A stretch of 64,000 nt of DNA, taken from positions 1-64,000 of IMG/VR virus record IMGVR_UViG_3300042387_000438; one strand, written 5' to 3'. This document shows positions 17,694-26,700 of the stretch, piece by piece (the stretch's first letter is position 1; each line of letters starts with the position of its first letter). The stretch is from a virus. The notes beneath the pieces were generated by a model. That model was given only the letters and a program-made list of their open reading frames with translations, did no database searches and was not told the origin of the DNA. Made by a program: the position numbers and the translations under genes.

Positions 17694-18260
17694 TTACATT
17701 GAGTGGATTTTCTCCGCTATTTTATTTAATCTTTCTTTGATAGTATTTAAGTTACTATATGTTCTTTTGTAGTAACCTGTTCTGTCCAAATTGTTTTCAG
17801 TTTTTAATCTTGAATACCAATTAACAAACTTTTCAATTTCAGATAATTGAGATTTTACACTTCTCAATCCCACAGCTATTTTCTTTTGTGGAGAAGCATC
17901 TTCTCTTTTTAATTCTAACCAACGATTTTCAACCAATTCCATAGAAGATACATCTGCCATAGTTTCATCTTTATCATTTTCTTTTTTTGATGGAGTTGCT
18001 GTTGGTTTTAATTTATGTGGGTCTAAATCCAATACACCAATATCTTCTTTTAATTTACCTTCCTCTAAATCATCTACAACAGTCCCACCAGTAACTTTAG
18101 CTAATCTATTGTTTTTCTTTCCAGTTTGACCGGGTTTAGAAAATGCAGCAGGAGTGTTGTAACCAGCAACTGCACCAGTTCCAGTCATTTCCTCCAATTC
18201 ATCTTCGGATTGAATCTCTTTGACTAATGTTCTGATTATTTCTCTTAATTTATTTTCCAT
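17694..18260 (-). CDS. Prohead-cluster protein with GTGAVAGYNTPAAF motif
   Basis: 188 residues. Starts with a helix (MENKLREIIRTLVKEIQSEDELEE) resembling the segment at residues 62-76 of the 723-residue polyprotein. Next is MTGTGAVAGYNTPAAF, a short motif shared by many virion-associated proteins of T4-like environmental phages, then a disordered charged stretch and a C-terminal helical bundle (ENRWLELKREDASPQKKIAVGLRSVKSQLSEIEKFVNWY). Its first 11 bases overlap the end of the upstream gene. Likely a core or internal head protein; no enzymatic motif. Confidence 0.55.
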   Translation of the reverse strand: MENKLREIIRTLVKEIQSEDELEEMTGTGAVAGYNTPAAFSKPGQTGKKNNRLAKVTGGTVVDDLEEGKLKEDIGVLDLDPHKLKPTATPSKKENDKDETMADVSSMELVENRWLELKREDASPQKKIAVGLRSVKSQLSEIEKFVNWYSRLKTENNLDRTGYYKRTYSNLNTIKERLNKIAEKIHSM

Positions 18261-19131
18261 TTACTTTGTTCTTTAATTCTTTAACTAATTCATAAGAAAG
18301 CATAATAGATGAAACTTGAGAATCGGAAACAGTCTTTCCAATCTTCATTTTTTCTAATACTGAAATTGTTTCTAATAATTTGATTTTAGTTACTTTATCA
18401 CAAACTTTAGTTTCAATTAATCTAAGTTCTTTTGCGATTTTAGGAACTTCGGTAACAACATAATCTTTGAATTTAGTTGTGTTACTCATATTGTTAATAT
18501 ACTCTTTCAACAAGCCTTTTTGTTTTGTATCTAAATTAGTATATTTTTTATTGAAAGTTTCAACCAATATCTTATAAGTCAATAAACGTAAATCTTTTTC
18601 TTGTTGAGAATAAGTTTCCATTAACTTAATCGATTCAACATTTTTAACTGCTTCTACTTTAGCAGGTCTTGCTATGATGTTTTCAATTAGGGTAATCTTC
18701 GAATTGAATATATCTTTAATATCGTAGTTTTCCGATTTTTTAGATTCAAATACTTTATAAATTGAAGCTAATACTTTGTAGTTGGTAATTGGCGATGATA
18801 AGAATTGCTCTATTTCGAATTTAGCACCAATTTCTTTAATTAAACCATATTTTTCTTTAGCTAGTTTTCCCTCATTTAATTTTGAGTGAGCTTGGGATAC
18901 AGTATCTACAAATTTCTCTGCTCTACTCTCCGTATTATATTTTTCTTTTAAAAGTAGTTCATACAAACGTAACTCTTTATTAAGTTCCGTTCCGGGAGCA
19001 AAAAACTCCTTAACTATCTTCTTAGCATTTTCCGTTTTATCTCCATTCAATACCTCTAATGTTATTTGTCTTACTAATAATTCAAATAACACTCCAGTAT
19101 TTTTGAATTTACTGTGCTTTATTTTTTTCAT
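18250..19131 (-). CDS. Conserved helical head-cluster protein of unknown function
   Basis: 293 residues, lysine rich and almost wholly helical. KIKHSKFKNTGVLFELLVRQITLEVLNGD at the start is a well-conserved signature of this family in phages with T4-like head genes, but the function is not known to me. It stands between portal and core/protease genes, with its own late-type box 42 bases upstream, so it opens the core-protein transcript. A role in prohead core assembly or portal initiation is plausible by position. Confidence 0.55.
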   Translation of the reverse strand: MKKIKHSKFKNTGVLFELLVRQITLEVLNGDKTENAKKIVKEFFAPGTELNKELRLYELLLKEKYNTESRAEKFVDTVSQAHSKLNEGKLAKEKYGLIKEIGAKFEIEQFLSSPITNYKVLASIYKVFESKKSENYDIKDIFNSKITLIENIIARPAKVEAVKNVESIKLMETYSQQEKDLRLLTYKILVETFNKKYTNLDTKQKGLLKEYINNMSNTTKFKDYVVTEVPKIAKELRLIETKVCDKVTKIKLLETISVLEKMKIGKTVSDSQVSSIMLSYELVKELKNKVNGK

Positions 19132-19173
19132 TTATTTACCCTATATTTAACTTACGACCGTATAGTAACACAT

Positions 19174-19181
19174 ATAAATAT
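19174..19181 (-). promoter_or_regulatory. Late-type promoter box of the prohead core genes
   Basis: Minus strand GGTTTATATTTATATGTG in the 67-base gap after the portal gene; the core ATATTTAT ends 42 bases before the ATG, the longest leader of the series. Confidence 0.6.
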
Positions 19182-19198
19182 AAACCTTTTTTTATTTG

Positions 19199-20962
19199 TT
19201 AAATTTTTGTGTCATCTAATAAATTTTTTTCATCTAACATACCAGATTTCTCAATCAAAACCTTTCTTTTAGCTGATATTCCATTTATATATTCTTTTGC
19301 TAATTTTGCAGTTGATATGTTTCTATTTTCTCTTTTTCTTTCTCCGTGATTTTCTTTATCACCCAATGGGTCTCTACCATATGGGTGTTTATCTTTACCA
19401 TATGTGTTACCTTCTCTTGGTCTACCACCTTTGTCTTGACTCATACCCAATTTCAACTCCTCTATCTCTTGCTCCACATTTTGTTGTTTTGGTGGATTTG
19501 CTGGGTCTTCACCTTGCTGTTCAATTGAGTTATGTCTAAATCTATCTTTGATATCTAATATTACTTTAGCTCTCTCCGTATTTATTTCATCTTCGCTCAT
19601 ATTAAATACATTATGATATACCCAATCGGTAGATAACATATTCATATTTTTAATATCAGTTCCTAATCTCACCTTCTCACTCCAAAGATTTACTTTCTCT
19701 TGCTCATAGATTGTAGATGAGTTTGTAAGAGTTAATTCAAAGTTTACCATTTCAGCATCATCAATACCTTGAGCTGCTAAGTGAACGATTGCTATTTTAG
19801 TTAATTCACTTACTACTGTTCTTTGAATTCTTTCAACAGTTCTTGCGAATCTAACATCTTCTGCCGCAAGAGTTGCTTTACCATTTACGTTCTCATCATA
19901 AGATAAGTAAGCCTTTGGTACTCTCAATGCAGCAAATAATTTGTTTTTTAAGTAATCAATATCTTCCGTTGCAGTATATTCTAAACCACTAATATTTTCA
20001 ATTGATGTACCACTATCTCCACCTCTAACAGGTAAAAAGAAATCTTCCGTAAGGTTTTGGATATTGTATTTTAAGTTGTAATCTCCTGTATTTCTATCAA
20101 CGAATGGAGTTTTCTTCATTTTGTTGATAATTTTTTGCATATAGTTATCAACCTCTTGCGGTGGAATGTTACCAATATCAATTTTGAATACTCTCTTTTC
20201 AGGAGCTCTCATAATACGATGGATTAACATCGCATCTTCCATAAGAGTTAATTGTTTCCAAATTCTTCTTGCTCCCTCAATCATTGATTTACCATATGGT
20301 AGGAAGTTTGTATCTGAAAGTAAACGAAAATGAGCCATTTCATAGTTCTCATATTCCTTCTTTCCAATCTCATCCAACTCTACTTTAAACTTAACATAGT
20401 TAGGATTTGATGGGTCAGTATTTTCTAATCGCTCAGTATTGTAGACAGAATATGGTTTTACATTTACAATTCCTTGATTCTCACCAATTTCCAATGCCAA
20501 AAAGAAATCACCATACTTAACCATATTACGAACCCAAGGCCACAAGTTAAACTCTACGTTCATTATATCGTAGAATAAGTTGTGTAATGCTTCTTTTACA
20601 TTTTCATTAGATGATTTGATTGTTAATACCTCACCATATTCATCTTTTGTAGTTGATTCATCCGCATAAATGTCTAATGCCGATGAAAGTATCGGGTCAT
20701 TATCCATTGCATCATAATCTCTGAATAATTCTCTACGAACTTGCGAATATGCCATTGATTGAGCACCACCTTGTTGTTCGTAGAATGATTTTTGTAACTT
20801 TGTATATCTATCTCTTAAATTAATAAAGTTTGTATTGTACTGTCTATCATCTGTATCAACAACTTTACGTTTCCCATCTTTATCAATTCGGACAACGGCT
20901 TGTGTTGCAAACAATTTCTTTAGTCTACCAAAAAAACTTCTATCATCATTTAATTCTGCCAT
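19199..20962 (-). CDS. gp20: Portal vertex protein (T4 gp20-like)
   Basis: 587 residues, usual for gp20. RRELFRDYDAMDNDPILSSALDIYADESTT near the N-terminus, WPWVRNMVKYGDFFLALEI, LMEDAMLIHRIMRAPEKRVFKIDIGNIPP and LKNKLFAALRVPKAYLSYDENVNGKATLAAEDVRFARTVERIQR are hallmark segments of T4-type portals. The dodecamer initiates prohead assembly and is the DNA channel and terminase docking site. A charged tail after residue 500 (EGNTYGKDKHPYGRDPLGDKENHG) is probably disordered. The gene follows terminase and a small head-cluster gene, as in T4 order 17...20. Confidence 0.96.
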   Translation of the reverse strand: MAELNDDRSFFGRLKKLFATQAVVRIDKDGKRKVVDTDDRQYNTNFINLRDRYTKLQKSFYEQQGGAQSMAYSQVRRELFRDYDAMDNDPILSSALDIYADESTTKDEYGEVLTIKSSNENVKEALHNLFYDIMNVEFNLWPWVRNMVKYGDFFLALEIGENQGIVNVKPYSVYNTERLENTDPSNPNYVKFKVELDEIGKKEYENYEMAHFRLLSDTNFLPYGKSMIEGARRIWKQLTLMEDAMLIHRIMRAPEKRVFKIDIGNIPPQEVDNYMQKIINKMKKTPFVDRNTGDYNLKYNIQNLTEDFFLPVRGGDSGTSIENISGLEYTATEDIDYLKNKLFAALRVPKAYLSYDENVNGKATLAAEDVRFARTVERIQRTVVSELTKIAIVHLAAQGIDDAEMVNFELTLTNSSTIYEQEKVNLWSEKVRLGTDIKNMNMLSTDWVYHNVFNMSEDEINTERAKVILDIKDRFRHNSIEQQGEDPANPPKQQNVEQEIEELKLGMSQDKGGRPREGNTYGKDKHPYGRDPLGDKENHGERKRENRNISTAKLAKEYINGISAKRKVLIEKSGMLDEKNLLDDTKI

Positions 20963-20973
20963 AATTTTCTATT

Positions 20974-21411
20974 TTACCATTTTCGACAACTCCAATAGTT
21001 TGCCTTTGTTCTTGGACCGGGATTATCACAATTCATTCTTGCTCTAAATGATTTTCGTCTTGCTGGATTGTCTTTTTTAATAACCATTCCCTTCTGTCCA
21101 AAATTCACTTTAATCACCTTACCTGTTTTTGGGTTTTTGACGTAGACCTTAAATTTCTTTACATCGCCTTGCATCGGTTTCCCTAACTTTACTTCTCTTC
21201 CCTGATATTCTGCTTCAAACACACAATTACAATTTGTCTCATTCAATTCGTTTGAGTATTGTTGTAAGTATGCAATAAAGTCATCCATATCTTCTTGCTC
21301 AACATCCAATTCATCATAATCATCAATTGGATTATCTTGCGGAGTATCACCCATAGCATATGCTTGGTCTATATACTCATCTTCGTTTAGTAAAGATTTT
21401 AACTTAATCAT
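20974..21411 (-). CDS. Small basic protein with targeting-like N-terminus and YWSCRKW end
   Basis: 145 residues. MIKLKSLLNE followed by D resembles a capsid targeting sequence, then an acidic stretch (DDYDELDVEQEDMDDF) and a basic C-terminal domain: KKFKVYVKNPKTGKVIKVNFGQKGMVIKKDNPARRKSFRARMNCDNPGPRTKANYWSCRKW. That domain, resembling DUF5872, recurs in environmental T4-like phages, sometimes on larger head proteins. It may bind DNA in the head after removal of the acidic leader; this is inferred from charge distribution. It lies between terminase and portal. Confidence 0.6.
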   Translation of the reverse strand: MIKLKSLLNEDEYIDQAYAMGDTPQDNPIDDYDELDVEQEDMDDFIAYLQQYSNELNETNCNCVFEAEYQGREVKLGKPMQGDVKKFKVYVKNPKTGKVIKVNFGQKGMVIKKDNPARRKSFRARMNCDNPGPRTKANYWSCRKW

Positions 21412-21436
21412 AGTAAATAGTATTTTGATATATACA

Positions 21437-21444
21437 ATAAATAT
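21437..21444 (-). promoter_or_regulatory. Late-type promoter box before the portal genes
   Basis: ATATTTAT on the minus strand (context ACATATTTATTG), 25 bases before the 145-residue gene; would serve that gene and the portal. Confidence 0.55.
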
Positions 21445-21461
21445 GTAAAAATATTAAAACA

Positions 21462-23054
21462 CTATAACCATTGGGTTAAATCTTCGAACCCTTCACCTAC
21501 TCTCATCTTCCAAGGATTCTCATCCATATTAGATGGTGAATACACACCTTCGTATGTATTTGCAGTAATTCCAGCTACTGCCATTTTTGTTAAATCAATA
21601 CCTTCTTGTCTTAATCTTAACGCAGTATCTCTTACCCATAATCCAATAGAGAATGCCATCACCAAGTCATCGTTATAACCCTTCATAGCTTCCGCTCTAC
21701 CACTTGAATATATAAATGTGAACAATTCATCAATCAATCGAGAAGAACGTACTATAACCGTCTTTTCTCTAAAATAATCATCCAACTTTGATATGATTAA
21801 AGGTCTTGTCTTTGATGTTGTTGAAAAACCAGCAACTAATCCTCTATCTTCTGCTCTGTATCTATTGTTTAATTGATTTTCAACATCTACATATTTCAAA
21901 TCTTTACTCATATAGAATAGGTTACGATACCCCCTATCTATTACCTGTTGTATTGTTGCCCAACCAATGTTTGCGTTTTCAATTACTAATAAAGCATCAT
22001 TATATTCAGTTGATATTGCTACTAACAAATTTCCAAAATCTTTTGTATCTATCTTGCCTTTGTATTCACCAACTTGCGTTGCCGTTACAATATCCATAAT
22101 GTGGAATGTAGAATAATCGGCACCATCTCCTCTTGCAACGTCAGCTACAACCATATAAGATGCATTTGATGTAGGATATTCCCATCTCCAAAAGTTATTA
22201 TCTATACCACCTTTTGAAACAGGGTCTTGAACATAAGTTTCTTTGTAGAACATTAAGAGTTCTGGGTCAATTACGTTATCTCCAGATGAAATAAAGTCAC
22301 AATCACATTCCTGTGCGGCTCCTTTTCTTCCCAACAATCTTTCTTGCTCATCTCTCCACGTCTGGTCTCTTTCTGGATGAACTGTCCAATGTAATCTGAT
22401 TGTATTGAATGGATTTATAGATGATTCCGCATCACTCCACGTTTGATGAAACCAATTACCTACACCATTGGGAGTTGAAAGGGCAATACACGCCCCACCC
22501 GTTGATAGAGTAGATTGAGCTGCTTTCCAAATCTCATCGATATCATCAATGAAAGCTGCCTCATCAAATATTAGAAGTGATAATGCTTCCGAACGTCCTG
22601 CATCAGGTGAGGAAGCAATTGCTTTGATTTGTGAACCATTTTGTAATTTGAGTGAGAGTTTGTTATCTTCCAATGCACCACCCTTTAACCACGATGGTAA
22701 TAGTTCGTACATTACTCTTACTTTTGTTACTAAGTTCTTTGCAACCTCTTGTTTTGTTGCAATAACCAATACGTTGAAATCCGTATTGAATAACATACTC
22801 CACAAAGCATATCCTGCTGATAATGTGGATATACCAGTTTGACGTGACTTAAGAACGATGTTAAAACGATTGTTCTTAAATTCGGTTAATGTTTTCTCTT
22901 GAAACGGAAATAGGTGAAATGGTATTTTACCTTTCACCGGATGCTGAATCATACAATATTTCTTCATAAAGTGGATAGGGTCACTAGCACACTTTTTGTA
23001 TTCTTCTGCAATAATTTGCTTTAGAGATTTTTTTTGTTGTATTCCGTTACTCAT
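21462..23054 (-). CDS. gp17: Terminase large subunit (T4 gp17-like)
   Basis: 530 residues. ATPase: FNIVLKSRQTGIST at 65-77 is the degenerate Walker A loop of gp17-type motors, LLIFDEAAF at 160-168 the Walker B with catalytic Glu, and ALSTPNG about 190 the coupling motif. Nuclease: VVADVARGDGADYSTF from 302 gives the first acidic cluster, LLVIENANIGW the second and GYNDDLVMAFSIGLW the last. It packages DNA through the portal in headful fashion. The ATG overlaps the preceding stop by 4 bases (ATGA), so it is translationally coupled to the 229-residue gene. No intein or frameshift. Confidence 0.97.
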   Translation of the reverse strand: MSNGIQQKKSLKQIIAEEYKKCASDPIHFMKKYCMIQHPVKGKIPFHLFPFQEKTLTEFKNNRFNIVLKSRQTGISTLSAGYALWSMLFNTDFNVLVIATKQEVAKNLVTKVRVMYELLPSWLKGGALEDNKLSLKLQNGSQIKAIASSPDAGRSEALSLLIFDEAAFIDDIDEIWKAAQSTLSTGGACIALSTPNGVGNWFHQTWSDAESSINPFNTIRLHWTVHPERDQTWRDEQERLLGRKGAAQECDCDFISSGDNVIDPELLMFYKETYVQDPVSKGGIDNNFWRWEYPTSNASYMVVADVARGDGADYSTFHIMDIVTATQVGEYKGKIDTKDFGNLLVAISTEYNDALLVIENANIGWATIQQVIDRGYRNLFYMSKDLKYVDVENQLNNRYRAEDRGLVAGFSTTSKTRPLIISKLDDYFREKTVIVRSSRLIDELFTFIYSSGRAEAMKGYNDDLVMAFSIGLWVRDTALRLRQEGIDLTKMAVAGITANTYEGVYSPSNMDENPWKMRVGEGFEDLTQWL

Positions 23055-23740
23055 ACTAAATCTTTAGGTGGTTTTACTAAATCATAATTTTTATCTTTTA
23101 GTAATTCCCAAGCTTCATTTCTTAATTTTGTAACTTGTATAACTTCAGCTTCTACGTTTGTAATTTCTAATAATATTTCAGCTTTTAATTCCTCAACAGG
23201 CCTTTCCATAGTCCACTTTTCAGTTGTACCATTTTCGTTTACATACTCATATTCCTGCTTTGCATCGTTATATGCTTGATTAAATTGAGCAAGTACGTCA
23301 GTACCATGGTCAATCATATTTGATGTTAATTTGTAGGTTTCGTATGCATCCCACAATCCATCAGTTTTTATTTGAGTTTCTTTTATAGCAAGACACGTTA
23401 TACAATATCCTGTTTTGGATATTAACTTTTTATCAACTCTACCTAATTTGATTGTTTTGCATCCAACACCTTTACATCTATTAAGTTCTGCTAAATAGTT
23501 TCTAACTCCAGCCATTGTATCACTTAATGATGATATCTGCTCCTTACCCCATTTTTTTTGTTCCCATTGAACTCCGTTTGAATCAGTCCAAGTTTCTCCA
23601 ACTTCTCTTGTAATATTAGCTTCCGGATTTACTGATAATGAGATTTGTGCATTTGTTTCATATTCCTGCCCACGTAATACCATATCCGATAACTTTCTAC
23701 GAGTCGGATGCATGTACTTTCGATTGAATTCTTTTGCCAT
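23051..23740 (-). CDS. Candidate terminase small subunit / terminase-coupled protein with zinc ribbon
   Basis: 229 residues. N-terminal basic segment (MAKEFNRKYMHPTRRKLSDMV), middle helices, then CKGVGCKTIKLGRVDKKLISKTGYCITCL, whose C-x4-C...C-x2-C cysteines suggest a small zinc ribbon, and a long C-terminal helix (VEELKAEILLEITNVEAEVIQVTKLRNEAWELL). The small terminase usually lies directly before the large subunit, and this gene overlaps it by 4 bases. That position is the main ground for the call; no similarity to T4 gp16 can be claimed by eye. Confidence 0.5.
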   Translation of the reverse strand: MAKEFNRKYMHPTRRKLSDMVLRGQEYETNAQISLSVNPEANITREVGETWTDSNGVQWEQKKWGKEQISSLSDTMAGVRNYLAELNRCKGVGCKTIKLGRVDKKLISKTGYCITCLAIKETQIKTDGLWDAYETYKLTSNMIDHGTDVLAQFNQAYNDAKQEYEYVNENGTTEKWTMERPVEELKAEILLEITNVEAEVIQVTKLRNEAWELLKDKNYDLVKPPKDLV

Positions 23741-23764
23741 ATTATTTCCTATATATTCGTATAT

Positions 23765-23772
23765 ATAAGTAT
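23765..23772 (-). promoter_or_regulatory. Variant late box of the terminase operon
   Basis: ATACTTAT on the minus strand (context GTATATACTTATATATACG), one base off the common ATATTTAT and at the usual place, 24 bases before the ATG. Confidence 0.45.
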
Positions 23773-23798
23773 ATACTTTTTGGAAAAAAGGTTAAAAA

Positions 23799-26700
23799 TT
23801 ATTCGTAAAAAAGACCTAATATTTGATTAAGTGGAGCGAATGCTCCTGTTAATTTGTAAGTGTTTCCGTTATATACAAATACGATACCTTCATTTGGAAC
23901 TATCTTTTCAAATCCACCTAATGCCTGTAATCTTTGTAATTCTAATTTAAGTTTATCCAACTTCTTAGGGTCTCCCAACTTTCTAACATCATCAACCGTC
24001 TTATGTAATCTAGCTACCATTTGTTTAGTTGCTTCCGTTGGATTTGCGGTAAGTACTGATTCCATAAATGAAAGTACATCTGCACCAACACCTAAGAATA
24101 TTTCTTCAAATTTCATTAGGTTATCTTTTGCTATTTTAGCTTGGTCTTTCTTTTCAGTATTGTCTGCCCAACTTCTTAATTTAGGGTTTTGTATTGTTGC
24201 TATTCTGAATCCTTTATCTCCAAATGCCCATCTCTTAACCAAACCAATCTTTTCTTGTGCATCTAATCCTTTTGCGTTTTTATCCACAAAGTTACTCCAC
24301 CACGCTTGATGATAATCAGCTACCCCATCAGAATCAGATAACCCAAACTCACTTTGTAGTTTAGATATCATACTCATATACTTTGATTGTAGTTTTGTTA
24401 AATTCTCACTCTTTGGTAATTTCTGCATTGGTGGTCCTTGTATTGTGTATTTGGATTGAACACTTGCATTTACTTGCTTAATCATACCAGCTAATATTCG
24501 TGCTGATTGTTGATTCTCACCACTTATATTACCATCGATATCATAATCAAATGTACCATGAAATACTAATAGTGGTTGGTTGTATGGAATTACGTTTACC
24601 GATGTTGGATATATTACTTCCAAATTCATAAACGAACTTCCATCATTAAATACTTTTTTTCTTTGTGGTTCGGATAATGAACCAATTGCTTTTGATAAAT
24701 CACTCATAGCAAAGTTGTAAGCATCGGTTAGTCCGCCTCTACCAGCAAACTTATCAGCTACCTGTCCTATTGTCATAGCACCCTCACCTTTATTCTTTAG
24801 ATGTGATTTGTTTCTAGCAGCAACTAATCTTCCATTTACCCAACTAATTGCCAATGCTTGTCCATCGGTTTTTTCTCTTGCTACATCCAAATCTCCAGTA
24901 AGTGCTTTCTTAACGATGTTCTTTAGGTCAGAGAACGTAAGGTTCATTTCAATATCAAACGGATGGTGCATGTGTCCATAAGCCCCACCTTCAATTATTA
25001 AATCTTTACTTTCGTTTACTTTTTTAACAGGTTCGTATCCTTTGTTTTGTTTATCTTTTGTATCCGTTTGATGACCAGGTTCTATTTCTCTATCATCATC
25101 AAAATCAATTGTATCTAATTCAGCAGGATAACCATAATCAGGTGTATATGATGATGATTTATGATGTTGTGTAAAATTGTGGTCAGCAGTTCCATCTGCT
25201 TTATGATTTTTTGAAGTTATTGCTTCAAATGCTTTATTTTTAACTTTGTACCAACCACCGCCGGGTAATCTAAATATTCGTGCCGGTACTTTTAGTGTAG
25301 AACCAATTGGATATTTGTTTTGATATTTTTTATCAATATGAACTATTTTTGTAATAAATTCATTTGTTTTATTATCAGCCCCAACTAACTCAACTTGTAA
25401 TTCAATTATTTCACCATTGATTTTTATTTTCTTTCCGTAGATACCTTTTGTAATTTCACTCAAAGATTGTTCGGATACATAAACTGGTGTTGAAGATTTG
25501 AAATCATCCTTTCTCATTATGGTTTTAGCAATCAATTTGTTTGCTACTGTCATAAATGGAATATTGATGTTTGTTCTCTTATCTTTAACTACAAACTCCT
25601 TATATTGTTTTACAAAATCTAAAAATTTCTTTTTATTTTTTGCCAATCTTTTAAAGAAACCAGTTAATTCGGCTGCTGATATTTGTTTACCATTACGAGG
25701 GTCATTTAATCTTTGGAAAAAATGGTCAGTTTCCTTTCCCAATTCAATATCTTCGGGAGATAATTGTTGGTCAGCATATTTCTCAACCTGGTCTAAATCA
25801 GATTTAGCCATCTCCGTTAAATCTTCTGGTTTAGGAAAGTTGTATTTTAATATACGATTGTACTTATCAGTTTTTCCATCGTTTTGGTCATCCGTTGGTA
25901 ACTTTTGGTCTACTGATTTTTTCTTTTCATATTCAGATGGGTCTTCGTGATAAAAACACCAACCCTCTAAATTATCTAAATAGTATTCTGCATTATTGTA
26001 ATCATCCCAATCAGCATTCCACATTGTACCACTTGTTGCATTACCATCGTTGTAGAATGCACCATTTCCACTATATTCTAAAATAGTTTCTTCATCAACC
26101 TCCTCATACCCACTCATACCTTTATTCTTCAACTTCTTACTTACTTTGGCAACATCATCTGCTTTCGGAGCACCATTTATGTATCCACCCGGTAAAGATA
26201 AACCAACACCGGCTCCTCCACCCAATCCCATTTCATCCAATGCGGTTATATAATCTTCAGCAATTTCGTTTAATTCTTCTTCAGATATTAATGATATTTT
26301 TACATCCATTTCAGTATCTTCCCAAAATCTTTTTGGTTTTTTAATTTTTTTCTTTGGTTCAGTTTCTACCCAATCTTCAGTATGGTATGGGTCTTGCGCT
26401 GGATTTAGTTCAGATTCTTTATAGTTTTTAAGTGAATATGTTACTTTTCTAAATGTTGATTCCGATTCTTTTTTTCTACCCTTACCACGCATCCAATCAC
26501 CCTTTGGTTTATCTATTTGGGTGTATCCACCTTGTCTAAACCAACCTTCAGGTTTCCCTTTATCTAATATACGAGCTTGTCCATCGGCAACGTAGTTTGG
26601 GTTTGGTTCACCTGGTTCAGCACCAGCCATACCAAAGTTAGATGATTCATTAAATAGGTTTGATTTTGGTGGGATTCTAAATGTAGTTGCTTTCTTACCA

